64,000 nucleotides of DNA from Paramylibacter kogurei (GTDB lineage: Bacteria; Pseudomonadota; Alphaproteobacteria; Rhodobacterales; Rhodobacteraceae). How positions within the stretch are numbered: position 1 is the stretch's first letter; each line of letters opens with the position of its first letter. The notes under the pieces are model-generated. The model was given only the letters and a program-made list of their open reading frames with translations, was not told the DNA's origin and made no database searches. The stretch spans positions 1,178,001 through 1,242,000 of the forward strand of contig NZ_MDGM01000012.1 in NCBI RefSeq assembly GCF_002742285.1, given 5' to 3'. Shown here piece after piece: positions 46,493 to 56,894 of this stretch. Position numbers and translations under genes: made by a program.

Positions 46493-48655
46493 ATGTCGAA
46501 CGAACCAGAAATCACCCAAGAACTGATCGCATCACACGGGATTTCGCCCGACGAATACGAACGTTTGCTGGAAATCATTGGCCGCGAGCCAACATATACC
46601 GAGCTGGGTATTTTTTCTGCGATGTGGAACGAACATTGTTCATATAAATCATCAAAAAAATGGCTGCGCACCCTGCCCACAGAAGGCCCACAGGTGATCT
46701 GTGGCCCCGGTGAAAACGCAGGCATCGTGGATATTGGCGATGGTCAGTGCATCGTTTTCAAAATGGAAAGCCATAACCACCCATCATATATCGAGCCCTA
46801 CCAAGGTGCGGCCACGGGTGTTGGCGGGATTTTGCGTGATGTGTTCACCATGGGTGCACGCCCGATTGCGGCGATGAATAGCCTGTCATTTGGTGAATTT
46901 TCACATCGCAAAACAAAATCCCTGATCAATGGTGTGGTCGAAGGCGTTGGCGGCTACGGTAACTGTTTCGGTGTCCCCACCGTGGGTGGCGAGGTGCGTT
47001 TTCACGCCGCGTATAACAACAACTGTTTGGTTAACGCTTTTGCCGCAGGTTTGGCCGATACGGACAAGATATTTTATTCTGCGGCCTCTGGCGTGGGCAT
47101 GCCGGTTGTTTATCTGGGTGCAAAGACGGGTCGTGATGGCGTTGGCGGCGCAACCATGGCATCCGCAGAATTTGACGACACGATCGAGGAAAAACGCCCC
47201 ACCGTTCAGGTGGGTGACCCATTCACCGAAAAACGCCTGATGGAGGCAACCCTTGAATTGATGGCAACAGGTGCGGTGATTTCAATTCAGGATATGGGTG
47301 CGGCTGGACTGACCTGTTCAGCGGTTGAAATGGGCGACAAGGGGAACCTTGGCGTGAAGTTAAACCTCGAAGATGTGCCGCAACGCGAAGAGAATATGAC
47401 AGCCTATGAAATGATGCTGTCAGAATCCCAAGAACGCATGTTGATGGTTCTGAAACCCGAATTAGAAACAGAGGCACGCGCCGTGTTTGAAAAATGGGAT
47501 CTGGATTTTGCCATCGTTGGCGAAACCATCCCAGAGGATCGTTTCTTGATCGTGCACAATGGCGAAGTGAAAGCCGATTTACCGCTCAAGGCATTGTCAG
47601 GCACCGCCCCAGAATATGACCGTCCATGGGTGGAAACACCCGCAGCGGCACCATTAACAGATATACCAAGCGTTGATGCCGCCGATGCGTTGCATCAATT
47701 GCTGGGCAGCGCCAATTATTCATCACGCCGCTGGGTTTATGAACAATACGATTCAATGGTGGGTGCGGATACGGTGAAACGCCCTGGTTCGGATGCAGGC
47801 GTTGTACGCGTGCACGGCACAGACAAGGCCGTTGCATTCACATCCGATGTGACACCACGTTATTGTAAGGCCAATCCGTTTGAGGGTGGTAAACAGGCGG
47901 TCGCCGAAGCATACCGCAACCTTTGCGCCACAGGGGCGCGTGGGCTGGCCACAACGGATAACATGAACTTTGGCAATCCAGAAAAGCCCGAAATCATGGG
48001 GCAATTCGTGGGCTGTATCAAAGGCATTGGCGAAGCAGTCGCCGCATTGGACATGCCCATCGTTTCTGGCAACGTATCATTGTATAACGAAACTGACGGC
48101 GCAGGTATTTTGCCAACACCGACAATCGGTGCGGTTGGATTGTTGAACCATATCGATGAAATGATCAGCAATGTGCCAAATGATGGCGATACGCTGGTAT
48201 TGATCGGCAAAACAGATGGTCACCTTGGGCAATCTGCCCTACTAAAAGAGCTATTTGACCGCGAAGACGGTGATGCCCCGCATGTTGATCTGGCGGCGGA
48301 ACGCACGGCGGGTGAATTTGTGCGTGCTGCGCATGGTCAAAACATGATCACATCGGCGCATGATTTATCCGATGGTGGTTTGGCGTTGGCGGCGGCAGAA
48401 ATGGCGATGGCGGCTGGTGTTGGTGTGAAATTGAACGCTGGTGACACTGGCTGGTTCTTTGGCGAAGATCAGGCGCGTTATTTGTTGGGTACAAAAAACG
48501 CAGATGGTTTGATCGCGGCGGCAAAATCAGCGGGTGTTCCCGCAGCCGCAATCGGTACATTTGGCGGCAAAGACATTGCATTGGGTGATGCGAAACTGTC
48601 CCTATCCGATGCAAATGAAGCATTTGAAAATGGTCTGCCATCACGCGTGATGTAA
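46493..48655 (+). CDS. purL: phosphoribosylformylglycinamidine synthase subunit PurL
   Basis: This is the 720-residue small-type FGAM synthase that works with PurS and PurQ in purine synthesis. Motifs are [55 protein letters not shown] (residues about 86-121) and [18 protein letters not shown]. PurS and PurQ are not in the window. CTGAGGG precedes the ATG. Confidence 0.97.
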   Translation: MSNEPEITQELIASHGISPDEYERLLEIIGREPTYTELGIFSAMWNEHCSYKSSKKWLRTLPTEGPQVICGPGENAGIVDIGDGQCIVFKMESHNHPSYIEPYQGAATGVGGILRDVFTMGARPIAAMNSLSFGEFSHRKTKSLINGVVEGVGGYGNCFGVPTVGGEVRFHAAYNNNCLVNAFAAGLADTDKIFYSAASGVGMPVVYLGAKTGRDGVGGATMASAEFDDTIEEKRPTVQVGDPFTEKRLMEATLELMATGAVISIQDMGAAGLTCSAVEMGDKGNLGVKLNLEDVPQREENMTAYEMMLSESQERMLMVLKPELETEARAVFEKWDLDFAIVGETIPEDRFLIVHNGEVKADLPLKALSGTAPEYDRPWVETPAAAPLTDIPSVDAADALHQLLGSANYSSRRWVYEQYDSMVGADTVKRPGSDAGVVRVHGTDKAVAFTSDVTPRYCKANPFEGGKQAVAEAYRNLCATGARGLATTDNMNFGNPEKPEIMGQFVGCIKGIGEAVAALDMPIVSGNVSLYNETDGAGILPTPTIGAVGLLNHIDEMISNVPNDGDTLVLIGKTDGHLGQSALLKELFDREDGDAPHVDLAAERTAGEFVRAAHGQNMITSAHDLSDGGLALAAAEMAMAAGVGVKLNAGDTGWFFGEDQARYLLGTKNADGLIAAAKSAGVPAAAIGTFGGKDIALGDAKLSLSDANEAFENGLPSRVM

Positions 48656-48708
48656 TTTGACATTCATCGCATAACCGCCCTAGGGTTTTCCAAAGATTGG
48701 GAAACCCA

Positions 48709-49773
48709 ATGGCCCAAAATGATCAAAAACCTCGTATCCTTATTGTCGGTGCTGGCCCTGCTGGGTTGACGCTTGCGCTGCTATTGGCGCGCGCGGGTAT
48801 CATCGCCCATGTGATCGAACAACGCGATGCGCCAAATAATCTAAGCCGTGCTGTGGGTGTATTTCCAAAAACGCTGAAGCAATTGCCAGACGATCTTTGC
48901 CAAACCTTATGCGCCGCATCACATCAAATGAACGCAGCGCATTTGCATATGAACCGCAAACCGTTAATCAAAATTACCTTCCCCGATGGGGATATGCACA
49001 AGGTTTATGGCCTGCCCCAAGATGAAACAGAACAGTTGTTGCGCCAAGATTTTGAAACGCATGGCGGCACGGTGCGGTTTTCGCACCATCTGTCCGAATT
49101 ATCCCAAACATCGGGCGCGGTTCACGCAACAATCAATGATCGTTTGGAAATATATCATCATGTGATTGGTGCTGATGGGGTGAATTCGGTGGTACGCGAA
49201 CAGGTCGGACAAGAACACCACGGTTTCACCCTGCCCGATCCTTGGTCAATTGCGGATTTTTATGCGGATAACCTGTCTGATGATTTATCGGTTTGGTTAT
49301 TGCGCGGCGGGCATTTTGCGGGTGCTGTGCCCATTGGCAACAATCGTTATCGCGCATTTTCAAGCCATCCAGATGCATTGGCCGCAATCCCAATTGACGT
49401 TAGATTGCGCAAAACAAACCGCGAGGCAACATTTCACGCAGGCGTGCGTTGCGTCAAAGAATTTCAAATCGGGCGTGTGTTTTTAATCGGCGATGCGGCG
49501 CATATTCACACACCGCTTGGGGCGCGGGGGATGAATTTGGCAATGCAAGATGCCGCCGCCTTGGCGCGATGTTTTATCAATAATGATTTCACAAATTTTA
49601 GTACCGATCGCGTGGCCCAAGCCCAGTTTTATGCAAAATTAACTGAGCGAATGCGATATGTGCTGACATTGAAAAACCCTGTCGCGGTTTGGCTTCGCAA
49701 TATCATTATGCGCGGTGTTTTTTGCATCCCACCACTGCGACGACGGGTTGAAGCGCTGTTCACCAGCTTGTAA
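48709..49773 (+). CDS. FAD-dependent aromatic/PHBH-type mono-oxygenase
   Basis: This is a 354-residue flavoprotein with the N-terminal dinucleotide fold ILIVGAGPAGLTLALLLARAGI, the GVNSVVREQVG-type DG motif and the C-terminal GRVFLIGDAAHIHTPLGARGMNLAMQDAA motif (GD). It belongs to the PHBH/UbiH-like group. The ATG at 48709 is chosen over the TTG at 48697. The substrate is unknown. bolA follows after 34 bases. Confidence 0.9.
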   Translation: MAQNDQKPRILIVGAGPAGLTLALLLARAGIIAHVIEQRDAPNNLSRAVGVFPKTLKQLPDDLCQTLCAASHQMNAAHLHMNRKPLIKITFPDGDMHKVYGLPQDETEQLLRQDFETHGGTVRFSHHLSELSQTSGAVHATINDRLEIYHHVIGADGVNSVVREQVGQEHHGFTLPDPWSIADFYADNLSDDLSVWLLRGGHFAGAVPIGNNRYRAFSSHPDALAAIPIDVRLRKTNREATFHAGVRCVKEFQIGRVFLIGDAAHIHTPLGARGMNLAMQDAAALARCFINNDFTNFSTDRVAQAQFYAKLTERMRYVLTLKNPVAVWLRNIIMRGVFCIPPLRRRVEALFTSL

Positions 49774-49807
49774 AGCTGTTGCAAAGAAAAACACAAAGGA
49801 CATTCCA

Positions 49808-50044
49808 ATGGCAATGCACGCATCACAAATCGAAGCCTTGTTACGCGACGCTTTCCCCACCGCAGATATAATTGTATCTGGCGACGATGGGGTTCACATG
49901 GCCGCCGAAGTAAGCGCGACCGAATTTGCTGGTAAAAACCGTGTGCAACAGCAACGCATGGTTTACGCTGCATTAAAGGGTAAAATGGATGGCCCATCGG
50001 GTGAACTTCATGCGTTGGCATTAACCACACGTGTCAAAGAATGA
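49808..50044 (+). CDS. BolA family protein
   Basis: This is a 78-residue BolA/YrbA-type protein (IEALLRDAFPTADIIVSGDDGVHMAAEVSATEFAGKNRVQQQRMVY). BolA proteins form 2Fe-2S complexes with monothiol glutaredoxins, and grxD lies two genes downstream. AAGGACAT precedes the ATG. It overlaps the next ORF by four bases. Context supports an Fe-S or iron-sensing role. Confidence 0.93.
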   Translation: MAMHASQIEALLRDAFPTADIIVSGDDGVHMAAEVSATEFAGKNRVQQQRMVYAALKGKMDGPSGELHALALTTRVKE

Positions 50045-50313
50045 GCTTCTTAACCTGGGTTGGTATTGGCGCGATCATTTTGATTGTCGCAGTCGGGATC
50101 GAGGCTTACTTGCGCCGCAACCGACCCAAACGCAGCTTGTCTGAATATTTTGGGGCAAGTGACGATACCGATGATGCGCAAAAACCCGATCTTGGCACCG
50201 AAGCGATTGATATGGATAAATTCAATGCAGATATGCAGATGAACCGCACATTAGAAGATCGCAACAGAACGTTGATGAAAAGAAGCTCCAAAATCAAACG
50301 CTGGTTTAAATAA
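50041..50313 (+). CDS. hypothetical membrane-anchored small protein
   Basis: This is a 90-residue protein with one N-terminal membrane helix (about 5-23) and a charged cytosolic tail ([18 protein letters not shown] ... KIKRWFK). It is coupled to bolA by ATGA overlap and lies before grxD. No known domain is recognised. Its place between bolA and grxD hints at a link with Fe-S trafficking (inference only). Confidence 0.75.
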   Translation: MSFLTWVGIGAIILIVAVGIEAYLRRNRPKRSLSEYFGASDDTDDAQKPDLGTEAIDMDKFNADMQMNRTLEDRNRTLMKRSSKIKRWFK

Positions 50314-50420
50314 CGGCTGAATTTGCCCCGCCCTATCAAATATGGGTGACAGGGCTTGCGTTAGCGCGAAACAGCGCTAAATGTTGTCGTCAAATCGGAA
50401 CATATGCAAGGATGAACGCG

Positions 50421-50783
50421 ATGAGCGATGCACAAGCACAAATCAAAGAAACAGTAGACGGCAATGATGTTGTCTTGTTCATGAAAGGCACATCAGAAAT
50501 GCCACAATGTGGGTTTTCATCCCGCGTGGCTGGTGTGTTGAATTACATGGAAGTGGAATACCAAGACGTGAATGTGCTGGCCGACGAAGAAATCCGCCAA
50601 GGTATCAAAGATTTTTCCGATTGGCCAACCATTCCTCAGCTTTATGTAAAAGGTGAATTCGTTGGCGGTTGCGACATCATCACCGAAATGACCCTGTCTG
50701 GTGAATTGGACACGTTGTTGGAAACAAATGGCGTGGCTTTTAACAAAGATGCGGCGGATAAAATCCGTGAATCAAACGCCTAA
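50421..50783 (+). CDS. grxD: monothiol glutaredoxin GrxD
   Basis: This is a 120-residue Grx4-type monothiol glutaredoxin with the CGFS active site ([10 protein letters not shown], Cys30) and glutathione-binding [19 protein letters not shown]. It transfers 2Fe-2S clusters, often together with BolA. The ATG at 50421 has AAGGA 8 bases upstream; the longer frame from 50346 is unlikely. A bidirectional terminator follows. Confidence 0.95.
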   Translation: MSDAQAQIKETVDGNDVVLFMKGTSEMPQCGFSSRVAGVLNYMEVEYQDVNVLADEEIRQGIKDFSDWPTIPQLYVKGEFVGGCDIITEMTLSGELDTLLETNGVAFNKDAADKIRESNA

Positions 50784-50802
50784 GAATAATTTTCATTCAA
50801 TA

Positions 50803-50837
50803 AAAAACGCGCCAGGAAATTCTGGCGCGTTTTTTTA
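50803..50837. terminator. bidirectional terminator between grxD and zapA
   Basis: ACGCGCCAG (50808-50816) and CTGGCGCGT (50823-50831) form a perfect 9-bp stem, preceded by five A and followed by T residues to 50837. The A/T flanks let it terminate transcripts from either side. Confidence 0.92.
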
Positions 50838-50853
50838 TTCTGGCAGATTGGTT

Positions 50854-51744
50854 TTATTCTGCGGCTGTTTCTATCTGGGTGACAACACGGCGTAATGCGT
50901 TGATGGCTTCGTCGCGCTCGTCGGTCAAATCTTCCAGCTTGGTTTTCAATTCATCACGTGCGGCGATTGCTGCGTCACGTTCTGCGATAACTTCTGGATC
51001 TTCGCTTGGTTTCTCGTTCAACTCGGAAATTTTTGCGTTCAGCGTTTCAATTTCCGCCTTTGCCGATGCCAATTCATCATCAAGCCCTGCAGATTTTGCA
51101 ATCACGTCGTCTTGTTCAGCGGATAATTCAGCCGCCTTTTCAAGTGCGGCGTTTAATTCGGCAATCTTAGCTTCGCTATCGCTCAGTGCAGATTGTGCTT
51201 CGCTGAGCTCTGATTTAGCTGTGTCCAATGCGGCATCTGCGCTATCGTCATTTTCCATGGTTTCAAAACGTTCTTGCGCCAGTTCAACCGCATGTTCCGC
51301 TGCTTCTAATTTGCCTGTCAGCATTTCAATTTCTGCGCGTGCCGTAGAAAGTTCGGCGTGCATATCCGCGCCACCATCCAGATTTGCACTGTCAATTTCG
51401 GTTTGAAGTGCGTCTTTTTCCGCCTTGAGTTCAACAATTTTCTGATTGGCCGCGGCCAGTTTGCTATCGGCGGTATTGGCGCGATTGATTTCGCCCTCAA
51501 GTGCGGTTTTAAGCGCACCAGTGTCATCCGATTTTGCCGCCTCTTCCAGTGCGGCGGTACGATCGGCCAACATCAAACCAGCCATCATCAACATACGGCT
51601 TTCGGTGATGCGTGTACCTGCTTGATCCAGTTTTTGTGCCTCTGCATCCAACATCGCAGCGGCAGAATACAAATATTCCTGTTGCCCCTCTTGGCAGACA
51701 ACTTGAAAATCGCGCCCACCAATGGTGATTGTTACTTCTGCCAT
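50854..51744 (-). CDS. zapA: ZapA-type cell division protein with a long coiled coil
   Basis: The N-terminal 70 residues match ZapA (EVTITIGGRDFQVVCQEGQQEYL), which crosslinks FtsZ filaments. Instead of ending near 110 residues, this 296-residue protein continues with over 200 residues of highly acidic Ala/Glu/Lys-rich heptads (SELSEAQSALSDSEAKIAEL and similar), a predicted long coiled coil. It lies just downstream of a ZauP-like coiled-coil gene on the same strand. The extension may merge FtsZ bundling and spacing functions in one protein (inference). Confidence 0.88.
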   Translation of the reverse strand: MAEVTITIGGRDFQVVCQEGQQEYLYSAAAMLDAEAQKLDQAGTRITESRMLMMAGLMLADRTAALEEAAKSDDTGALKTALEGEINRANTADSKLAAANQKIVELKAEKDALQTEIDSANLDGGADMHAELSTARAEIEMLTGKLEAAEHAVELAQERFETMENDDSADAALDTAKSELSEAQSALSDSEAKIAELNAALEKAAELSAEQDDVIAKSAGLDDELASAKAEIETLNAKISELNEKPSEDPEVIAERDAAIAARDELKTKLEDLTDERDEAINALRRVVTQIETAAE

Positions 51745-51748
51745 AAAA

Positions 51749-52132
51749 TTAACCCTCTACGATTGGTGTAAGTTTCGCCAGAATTTCATCAACTTCGTCA
51801 ATGTCTTCTTGGCGCAGGCGACGCAATTCAGCGAGCGTTTCAGATGCGCCAATAATCGCGGCATCTTTTTCGCCATTCACTGCGTTTTGTTCATCAGTGG
51901 ATTTGATCACGTCCAATTCCATCTGGCCAAAATCCTGACAGACATCCAAGAATTCTTCTTGAAGTGCGGCATGAATGCGTTCCTCTTTTTCCAAAGCTTC
52001 GTTTGCTTTGGTTAAATCGGCTTCTAATGCGGTGATTTTGTCGGAAAAGCTTGCGTTCTTGTCAGACGCCGCTGTTGCGAATTTTGCCAAAGCGGCCTCT
52101 GCTCTGGCCTCTAGGTCCTTAATTTCGCTCAT
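51749..52132 (-). CDS. ZauP-like coiled-coil protein
   Basis: This is a 127-residue acidic, almost wholly helical protein (LEARAEAALAKFATAASDKN ... ETLAELRRLRQEDIDEVDEIL). In Caulobacter the coiled-coil protein ZauP is encoded directly upstream of zapA and acts with ZapA to focus the Z ring. The same order and the 4-base gap here support that assignment. Sequence similarity beyond coiled-coil pattern cannot be judged by eye. It is divergent from tkt. Confidence 0.75.
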   Translation of the reverse strand: MSEIKDLEARAEAALAKFATAASDKNASFSDKITALEADLTKANEALEKEERIHAALQEEFLDVCQDFGQMELDVIKSTDEQNAVNGEKDAAIIGASETLAELRRLRQEDIDEVDEILAKLTPIVEG

Positions 52133-52243
52133 TTTGTCCCCTAATTTCGTACGCGAATCGCATCTATTTTCTGTTAAGGTTTATTTTAACGCAATTAAAT
52201 CAGTTTGTTGCAGTAAAAACTTCACATATCGGCAAACAGTTGC

Positions 52244-52271
52244 TTGACCAACCCACAACACTTGGTATCAC
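52244..52271 (+). promoter_or_regulatory. possible tkt promoter
   Basis: TTGACC (52244-52249) and TATCAC (52266-52271) are 16 bases apart in the 184-bp region between the zauP-like gene and tkt. The -10 is weak, so this is a suggestion only. Confidence 0.35.
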
Positions 52272-52316
52272 GGTTGCGTATAAACCACACCATCAACGAG
52301 AAAAGCGAGCTGCCAC

Positions 52317-54338
52317 GTGTCACTCTCCGAGCTTAAAAAAACACACCCCGATCATTGGAAAATGGCTGCGGCCATTCGTATTTTGGCGGCTGATGCCGTT
52401 CATGCTGCGAAGTCAGGTCACCAAGGCATGCCCATTGGCATGGCTGATGCCGCAACCGTTTTGTTTGAAAAACATCTGAAATTTGATGCATCTGCCCCCG
52501 ATTGGGAAGATCGCGATCGTTTCATCCTGTCCGCTGGCCATGGTTCAATGTTGATTTATGCATTGCTTCACCTGACAGGTTACAAAGACATGACCATGGA
52601 GGAAATCAAAAATTTCCGCCAATGGGGTGCAAAAACAGCGGGCCACCCTGAATATGGTCACGCCAAAGGGATCGAAACAACCACGGGTCCGTTGGGCCAA
52701 GGCATTTCCAACGCCGTTGGTTTTGCAATGGCAGAACAAGCATTGGCAGCGCGTTTTGGCAAAAAAGTTGTCGATCACTACACTTATGTTATCGCAGGTG
52801 ACGGTTGCCTGATGGAAGGTGTCAGCCACGAAGCAATCGGTTTGGCTGGCAAACAAAAACTGGGCAAATTGATCGTTCTTTGGGATGACAATAACATCAC
52901 CATTGATGGCACAGCGGAATTGTCCGATGTGACAGACCAAGCAAAACGGTTCAAGGCAGCAGGCTGGTCCGTATTCGAAGTGGACGGCCACGACCCCGAT
53001 GCAATTGATGCAGCAATCACCGCTGCCAAGAAAACCAACACTCCATCCATGATCGCATGTAAAACTGTGATCGCGGCAGGTGTTGATGGTGTTGAAAACA
53101 CATCTGGTGGCCACGGTTACAACATCAAGGATGCGCAACTGGAACAGATGCGCAAATTTTATGACTGGCCCTACCCTGCATATGAAATTCCAAAAGATGT
53201 CGCCGATGCATGGCGCGCCATTGGCGCACGTGGTGCAACTGAACGCGCGGATTGGGAAACACGCTTTGCCGCACTTTCTGAAAACAAACAAGGCGAATTC
53301 AAACGTGTATTTGCAGGCGATGTGCCAAACAGATTGTCCGCGGTGATCAAACGGCTAAAGAAAAAGATCAGCGAAGAGCAGCCCAAAATGGCAACGCGTC
53401 AATCATCACAAGCGGCACTAGAGGTGATCAACCCAATCATGCAAGAAACCATCGGTGGTTCTGCGGATTTGACGGGTTCCAATAACACACTCACCGCTGA
53501 TCTGGGTACGTTTGATGCGGATAATCGCAAAGGGCGCCATGTGTATTACGGCATCCGTGAACACGGCATGGCGGCGGCAATGAACGGTATGGCATTGCAC
53601 GGCGGTATTCGCCCATATGGCGGCACATTCATGTGTTTCACCGATTATGCACGCCCATCCATGCGCCTGTCTGCCTTAATGGGTGTGCCTGTGGTTTATG
53701 TGATGACACATGACAGCATTGGTTTGGGCGAAGATGGCCCAACACACCAACCCGTTGAACATCTGGCAATTTCACGTGCCACACCAAACACCAACGTGTT
53801 CCGCCCCGCTGATACCGTGGAAACGGCAGAGGCTTGGGAATTGGCCGTGACCAGCAAATCAACACCATCTGTGATGTCATTGACACGTCAAGGTTTGCGC
53901 ACAGTACGCACCGATCACAAGAACAAGAACATGACCGCATTTGGTGCCTATACGCTCGCCAAAGAGGTTGCAAAACGTCAGGTGATCCTGATGGCAACTG
54001 GTTCCGAAGTCGAAATCGCACTGGACGCCAAGGAGGCGTTAGAGGCCGAAGGCATCGGTACACGCGTGGTATCCATGCCATGTTGGGAATTGTTCGAAGC
54101 ACAGGACGAAAAATACCGCAAATCCGTATTGCCCGGTGGGTCCGTGCGTGTCGCGGTCGAAGCAGGTGCGCGCCAAGGCTGGGATCGCTGGTTATTTGGC
54201 GAACGTGGTCGTGCGGGTCGTGGTGCATTTGTTGGTATGGAATCCTTTGGCGCATCAGCACCTGCGGATGAATTGTACCAAAAATTTGGAATCACTTCAG
54301 AGGTTGTTGCCAAGACCGCCAAGGACCTGTTGAAGTAA
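52317..54338 (+). CDS. tkt: transketolase
   Basis: This is a TPP-dependent enzyme of the pentose phosphate pathway, 673 residues. Visible motifs are the N-terminal [33 protein letters not shown], the TPP-binding [13 protein letters not shown] ... DDNNITIDG, and [24 protein letters not shown]. The start is GTG at 52317 with only a weak ribosome-binding site. It is first in tkt-gap-pgk-fba, but a double operator separates it from gap. Confidence 0.97.
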   Translation: MSLSELKKTHPDHWKMAAAIRILAADAVHAAKSGHQGMPIGMADAATVLFEKHLKFDASAPDWEDRDRFILSAGHGSMLIYALLHLTGYKDMTMEEIKNFRQWGAKTAGHPEYGHAKGIETTTGPLGQGISNAVGFAMAEQALAARFGKKVVDHYTYVIAGDGCLMEGVSHEAIGLAGKQKLGKLIVLWDDNNITIDGTAELSDVTDQAKRFKAAGWSVFEVDGHDPDAIDAAITAAKKTNTPSMIACKTVIAAGVDGVENTSGGHGYNIKDAQLEQMRKFYDWPYPAYEIPKDVADAWRAIGARGATERADWETRFAALSENKQGEFKRVFAGDVPNRLSAVIKRLKKKISEEQPKMATRQSSQAALEVINPIMQETIGGSADLTGSNNTLTADLGTFDADNRKGRHVYYGIREHGMAAAMNGMALHGGIRPYGGTFMCFTDYARPSMRLSALMGVPVVYVMTHDSIGLGEDGPTHQPVEHLAISRATPNTNVFRPADTVETAEAWELAVTSKSTPSVMSLTRQGLRTVRTDHKNKNMTAFGAYTLAKEVAKRQVILMATGSEVEIALDAKEALEAEGIGTRVVSMPCWELFEAQDEKYRKSVLPGGSVRVAVEAGARQGWDRWLFGERGRAGRGAFVGMESFGASAPADELYQKFGITSEVVAKTAKDLLK

Positions 54339-54348
54339 TCATCAAAAT

Positions 54349-54382
54349 CGTTAGCGCTATCACATTAAGAGTTAGCGCTAAC
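54349..54382. promoter_or_regulatory. double TAGCGCTA operator before gap
   Basis: Two palindromic cores TAGCGCTA (54352-54359 and 54373-54380) lie 21 bp apart centre to centre, two helical turns. The second is the full palindrome GTTAGCGCTAAC, and the outer arms also pair over 13 bp. The core matches the type bound by LacI-family carbon regulators such as CceR of Rhodobacter (recalled, not verified). It may govern gap and the downstream glycolytic genes. Confidence 0.65.
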
Positions 54383-54514
54383 GATTGATAAAAAAGGAAA
54401 AAATCAGGATTTTTATGCCTGCTTAGCCTTTTATAAAACCCATTTTCCGATTAGTTGAGGGGCAGGATTTACTGCACTCACACCACGTGGATGCCCAAAC
54501 TGTCGGAGTTTGAT

Positions 54515-55516
54515 ATGACATTGAAAGTTGCCATTAACGGAATGGGTCGGATTGGTCGCTGTACGCTTGCCGCGATTATTGAATCTGGACGCAAAGATAT
54601 CGAAGTGGTTGCGATCAACGCGCCCGCTCCGCTGGAAACCTTGGCACATCTTTTGAAATATGACTCTGTGCATGGGCGCTTCCCCGGTGAGGTGCGCATT
54701 GTGGATGGCAAAATTTTCGCAGGCCAAGGGCTTATTGAAATGCAAGCCACCTATAACACCGACGAATTGAACTGGGATGGTATTGATGTGGTGCTGGAAT
54801 GTACCGGCGCTTTTAATTCCAAAGAACAATCATCAATCCATCTGGAAAAAGGTGCGAAACGCGTATTGATTTCCGCCCCTGCCAAAAACGCAGATAAAAC
54901 CATTGTTTATGGTGTGAACCACGACAGCATCTCAAAGGATGACATGGTCATTTCCAATGCATCCTGCACCACCAACTGTTTGGCACCACTGGCCAAGGCG
55001 TTGAACGAAACTGTGGGTATTGAAATGGGTATTATGACCACAGTGCATTCATACACAGGCGATCAGCCGATGCTGGATAAAAAGCACAAGGATCTGTACC
55101 GCGCACGTGCCGGTGCCATGTCGATGATCCCAACATCCACAGGTGCGGCCAAGGCTGTTGGTTTGGTGTTGCCAGAGCTTGAAGGTAAATTGCACGGTTC
55201 AGCAATCCGCGTGCCCACACCAAATGTTTCCTGCGTTGATTTAACCTTCACCGCAAAACGCGACACATCGGTCGAAGAAATCAACGCCGCCGTCAAAAAT
55301 TACGCCGATGGCCCACTGAAGGGTGTATTGGCATATGATCCAGAACCAAAGGTTTCGATTGATTTCAATCACGACCCACATTCATCCACGTTTGCCCCTG
55401 CACAAACGCAAGTTACCAACAAACGTTTGGTGCGTGTGCTCAGCTGGTATGACAACGAATGGGGTTTCTCTTGTAGAATGGCCGACACTGCAGTAGCGAT
55501 GGGGCGACACATCTAA
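54515..55516 (+). CDS. gap: glyceraldehyde-3-phosphate dehydrogenase, type I
   Basis: This is a 333-residue GAPDH with catalytic Cys151 in [15 protein letters not shown] and Rossmann [14 protein letters not shown]. The ATG at 54515 has CGGAG upstream; the frame start at 54455 is not used. Where NAD-specific enzymes usually have an Asp after the second strand (IND), this protein has INAPAP, so NADP or dual cofactor use is possible. A small conserved gene and pgk follow. Confidence 0.97.
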   Translation: MTLKVAINGMGRIGRCTLAAIIESGRKDIEVVAINAPAPLETLAHLLKYDSVHGRFPGEVRIVDGKIFAGQGLIEMQATYNTDELNWDGIDVVLECTGAFNSKEQSSIHLEKGAKRVLISAPAKNADKTIVYGVNHDSISKDDMVISNASCTTNCLAPLAKALNETVGIEMGIMTTVHSYTGDQPMLDKKHKDLYRARAGAMSMIPTSTGAAKAVGLVLPELEGKLHGSAIRVPTPNVSCVDLTFTAKRDTSVEEINAAVKNYADGPLKGVLAYDPEPKVSIDFNHDPHSSTFAPAQTQVTNKRLVRVLSWYDNEWGFSCRMADTAVAMGRHI

Positions 55517-55527
55517 AAGGATAGCCC

Positions 55528-55671
55528 GTGGGAAATCGAACGTCTATAATTGTGGGAATCGTGATCGTTTTGGCGATCATCGGCGATTATTCGATGAACG
55601 ATGCACAGGGGCTTCTTTTCCTTGGGAAAAAAATGCTGGCACTGCTGGATTGGATGACATTTTGGAGATGA
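55528..55671 (+). CDS. conserved small membrane protein between gap and pgk
   Basis: This is a 47-residue protein starting at GTG 55528 with AAGGA upstream. One hydrophobic segment (about 7-19, [13 protein letters not shown]) is followed by [20 protein letters not shown] recall a similar short ORF ending in a -FWR motif between gap and pgk in other Rhodobacterales, which supports its reality. The function is unknown. It sits 4 bases before pgk. Confidence 0.7.
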   Translation: MGNRTSIIVGIVIVLAIIGDYSMNDAQGLLFLGKKMLALLDWMTFWR

Positions 55672-55675
55672 TAAA

Positions 55676-56866
55676 TTGAGCCTAAGAACACTTGACGATT
55701 TCGACTTTACTGGGAAAAACGTATTGATCCGTGTGGATGTGAACGTGCCAACCGATAATGGTCGTGTCACCGACCTGACCCGTTTGGATCGTATCGTTCC
55801 CACCGTTTTAGAAGTGTTGAAAAAAGGCGGCAAACCAATCCTGTTGTCTCATTTTGGCCGCCCGACGCGCGGGTTTGATCTGAACCTATCAACGCAACAA
55901 ACGGTGAATGCATTATCCCAAGTGTTAAAACACCGCGTGCATTTTGCGACCTCTTGCATTGGGGAAACCGCGCAAAAGGCGGTTGAAACTTTGCCCGCGG
56001 GCGATGTTCTTTTGTTGGAAAACACACGTTTTCATGCGGGTGAGAAAAACAATGATCCTGAATTTGCCGCCGAGCTGGCAAAACTGGGTGATTATTTTGT
56101 GTCTGATACGTTTTCCACCGCGCACCGCGCCCACGCATCCGTGGTTGGGGTTGCTGAATTGCTGCCCAGTTGTGCGGGGCGCTTGATGGAAGAAGAAATC
56201 AAACAGCTTGAAGCCGCATTATCAAAACCAGAACGCCCTGTTTTGGCCGTGGTCGGTGGCGCCAAGGTTTCATCGAAACTGGAATTATTGACCAATCTGA
56301 TTACACCAATGGACACCATCGTCATTGGCGGCGGCATGGCCAATACATTCTTGGCCGCCCAAGGTTACAATGTGGGGCAATCGCTGTGCGAACATGATCT
56401 GTTGGATACCGCGCGCGAAATTTTGAAAAATGCCAAGGATGCAAATTGCGAAATTGTCCTGCCCGTCGATATCGTGACATCACATGAATTCAAGGCTTAT
56501 TCAGATAATGAAACGCTTGCCGCGGATGCTTGTCCTGCCGACAGTATGATTTTGGATGCAGGCCCCAAAACCGTTGAATTGATCAAATCACATTTGGATA
56601 AATCCAAAACCGTGATTTGGAACGGACCATTGGGTGCGTTTGAAATTCATCCCTACAACGCCGCAACAGACGCCGCCGCAACCCATGTTGCCGCCCTGAC
56701 CAAGGCGGGCAAGCTGTTATCCGTCGCAGGTGGTGGTGACACTGTCGCCGCATTAAACAGCAGCAACGCGGGCAAAGACTTCACCTATATTTCCACCGCT
56801 GGTGGCGCGTTTTTAGAATGGCTAGAGGGTAAAACATTGCCCGGCGTTGCCGTTTTGCAAAATTAA
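55676..56866 (+). CDS. pgk: phosphoglycerate kinase
   Basis: This is the glycolytic ATP-forming kinase, 396 residues. It has the substrate-binding motif [34 protein letters not shown], and the nucleotide-binding C-terminal [11 protein letters not shown] ... [21 protein letters not shown]. The start is TTG at 55676, following GGAGATGATAAA. It lies between the small membrane gene and fba. Confidence 0.97.
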   Translation: MSLRTLDDFDFTGKNVLIRVDVNVPTDNGRVTDLTRLDRIVPTVLEVLKKGGKPILLSHFGRPTRGFDLNLSTQQTVNALSQVLKHRVHFATSCIGETAQKAVETLPAGDVLLLENTRFHAGEKNNDPEFAAELAKLGDYFVSDTFSTAHRAHASVVGVAELLPSCAGRLMEEEIKQLEAALSKPERPVLAVVGGAKVSSKLELLTNLITPMDTIVIGGGMANTFLAAQGYNVGQSLCEHDLLDTAREILKNAKDANCEIVLPVDIVTSHEFKAYSDNETLAADACPADSMILDAGPKTVELIKSHLDKSKTVIWNGPLGAFEIHPYNAATDAAATHVAALTKAGKLLSVAGGGDTVAALNSSNAGKDFTYISTAGGAFLEWLEGKTLPGVAVLQN

Positions 56867-56894
56867 TTATCAAAGAATTTAAGGGGATCACCAC

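Noticed and set aside
52545..53291. 248-codon open frame on the - strand
   Set aside because: It is antisense to tkt; composition is typical of a shadow frame.
53638..54261. 207-codon Arg/Pro-rich frame on the - strand
   Set aside because: It is antisense to the C-terminal part of tkt with no start signal.
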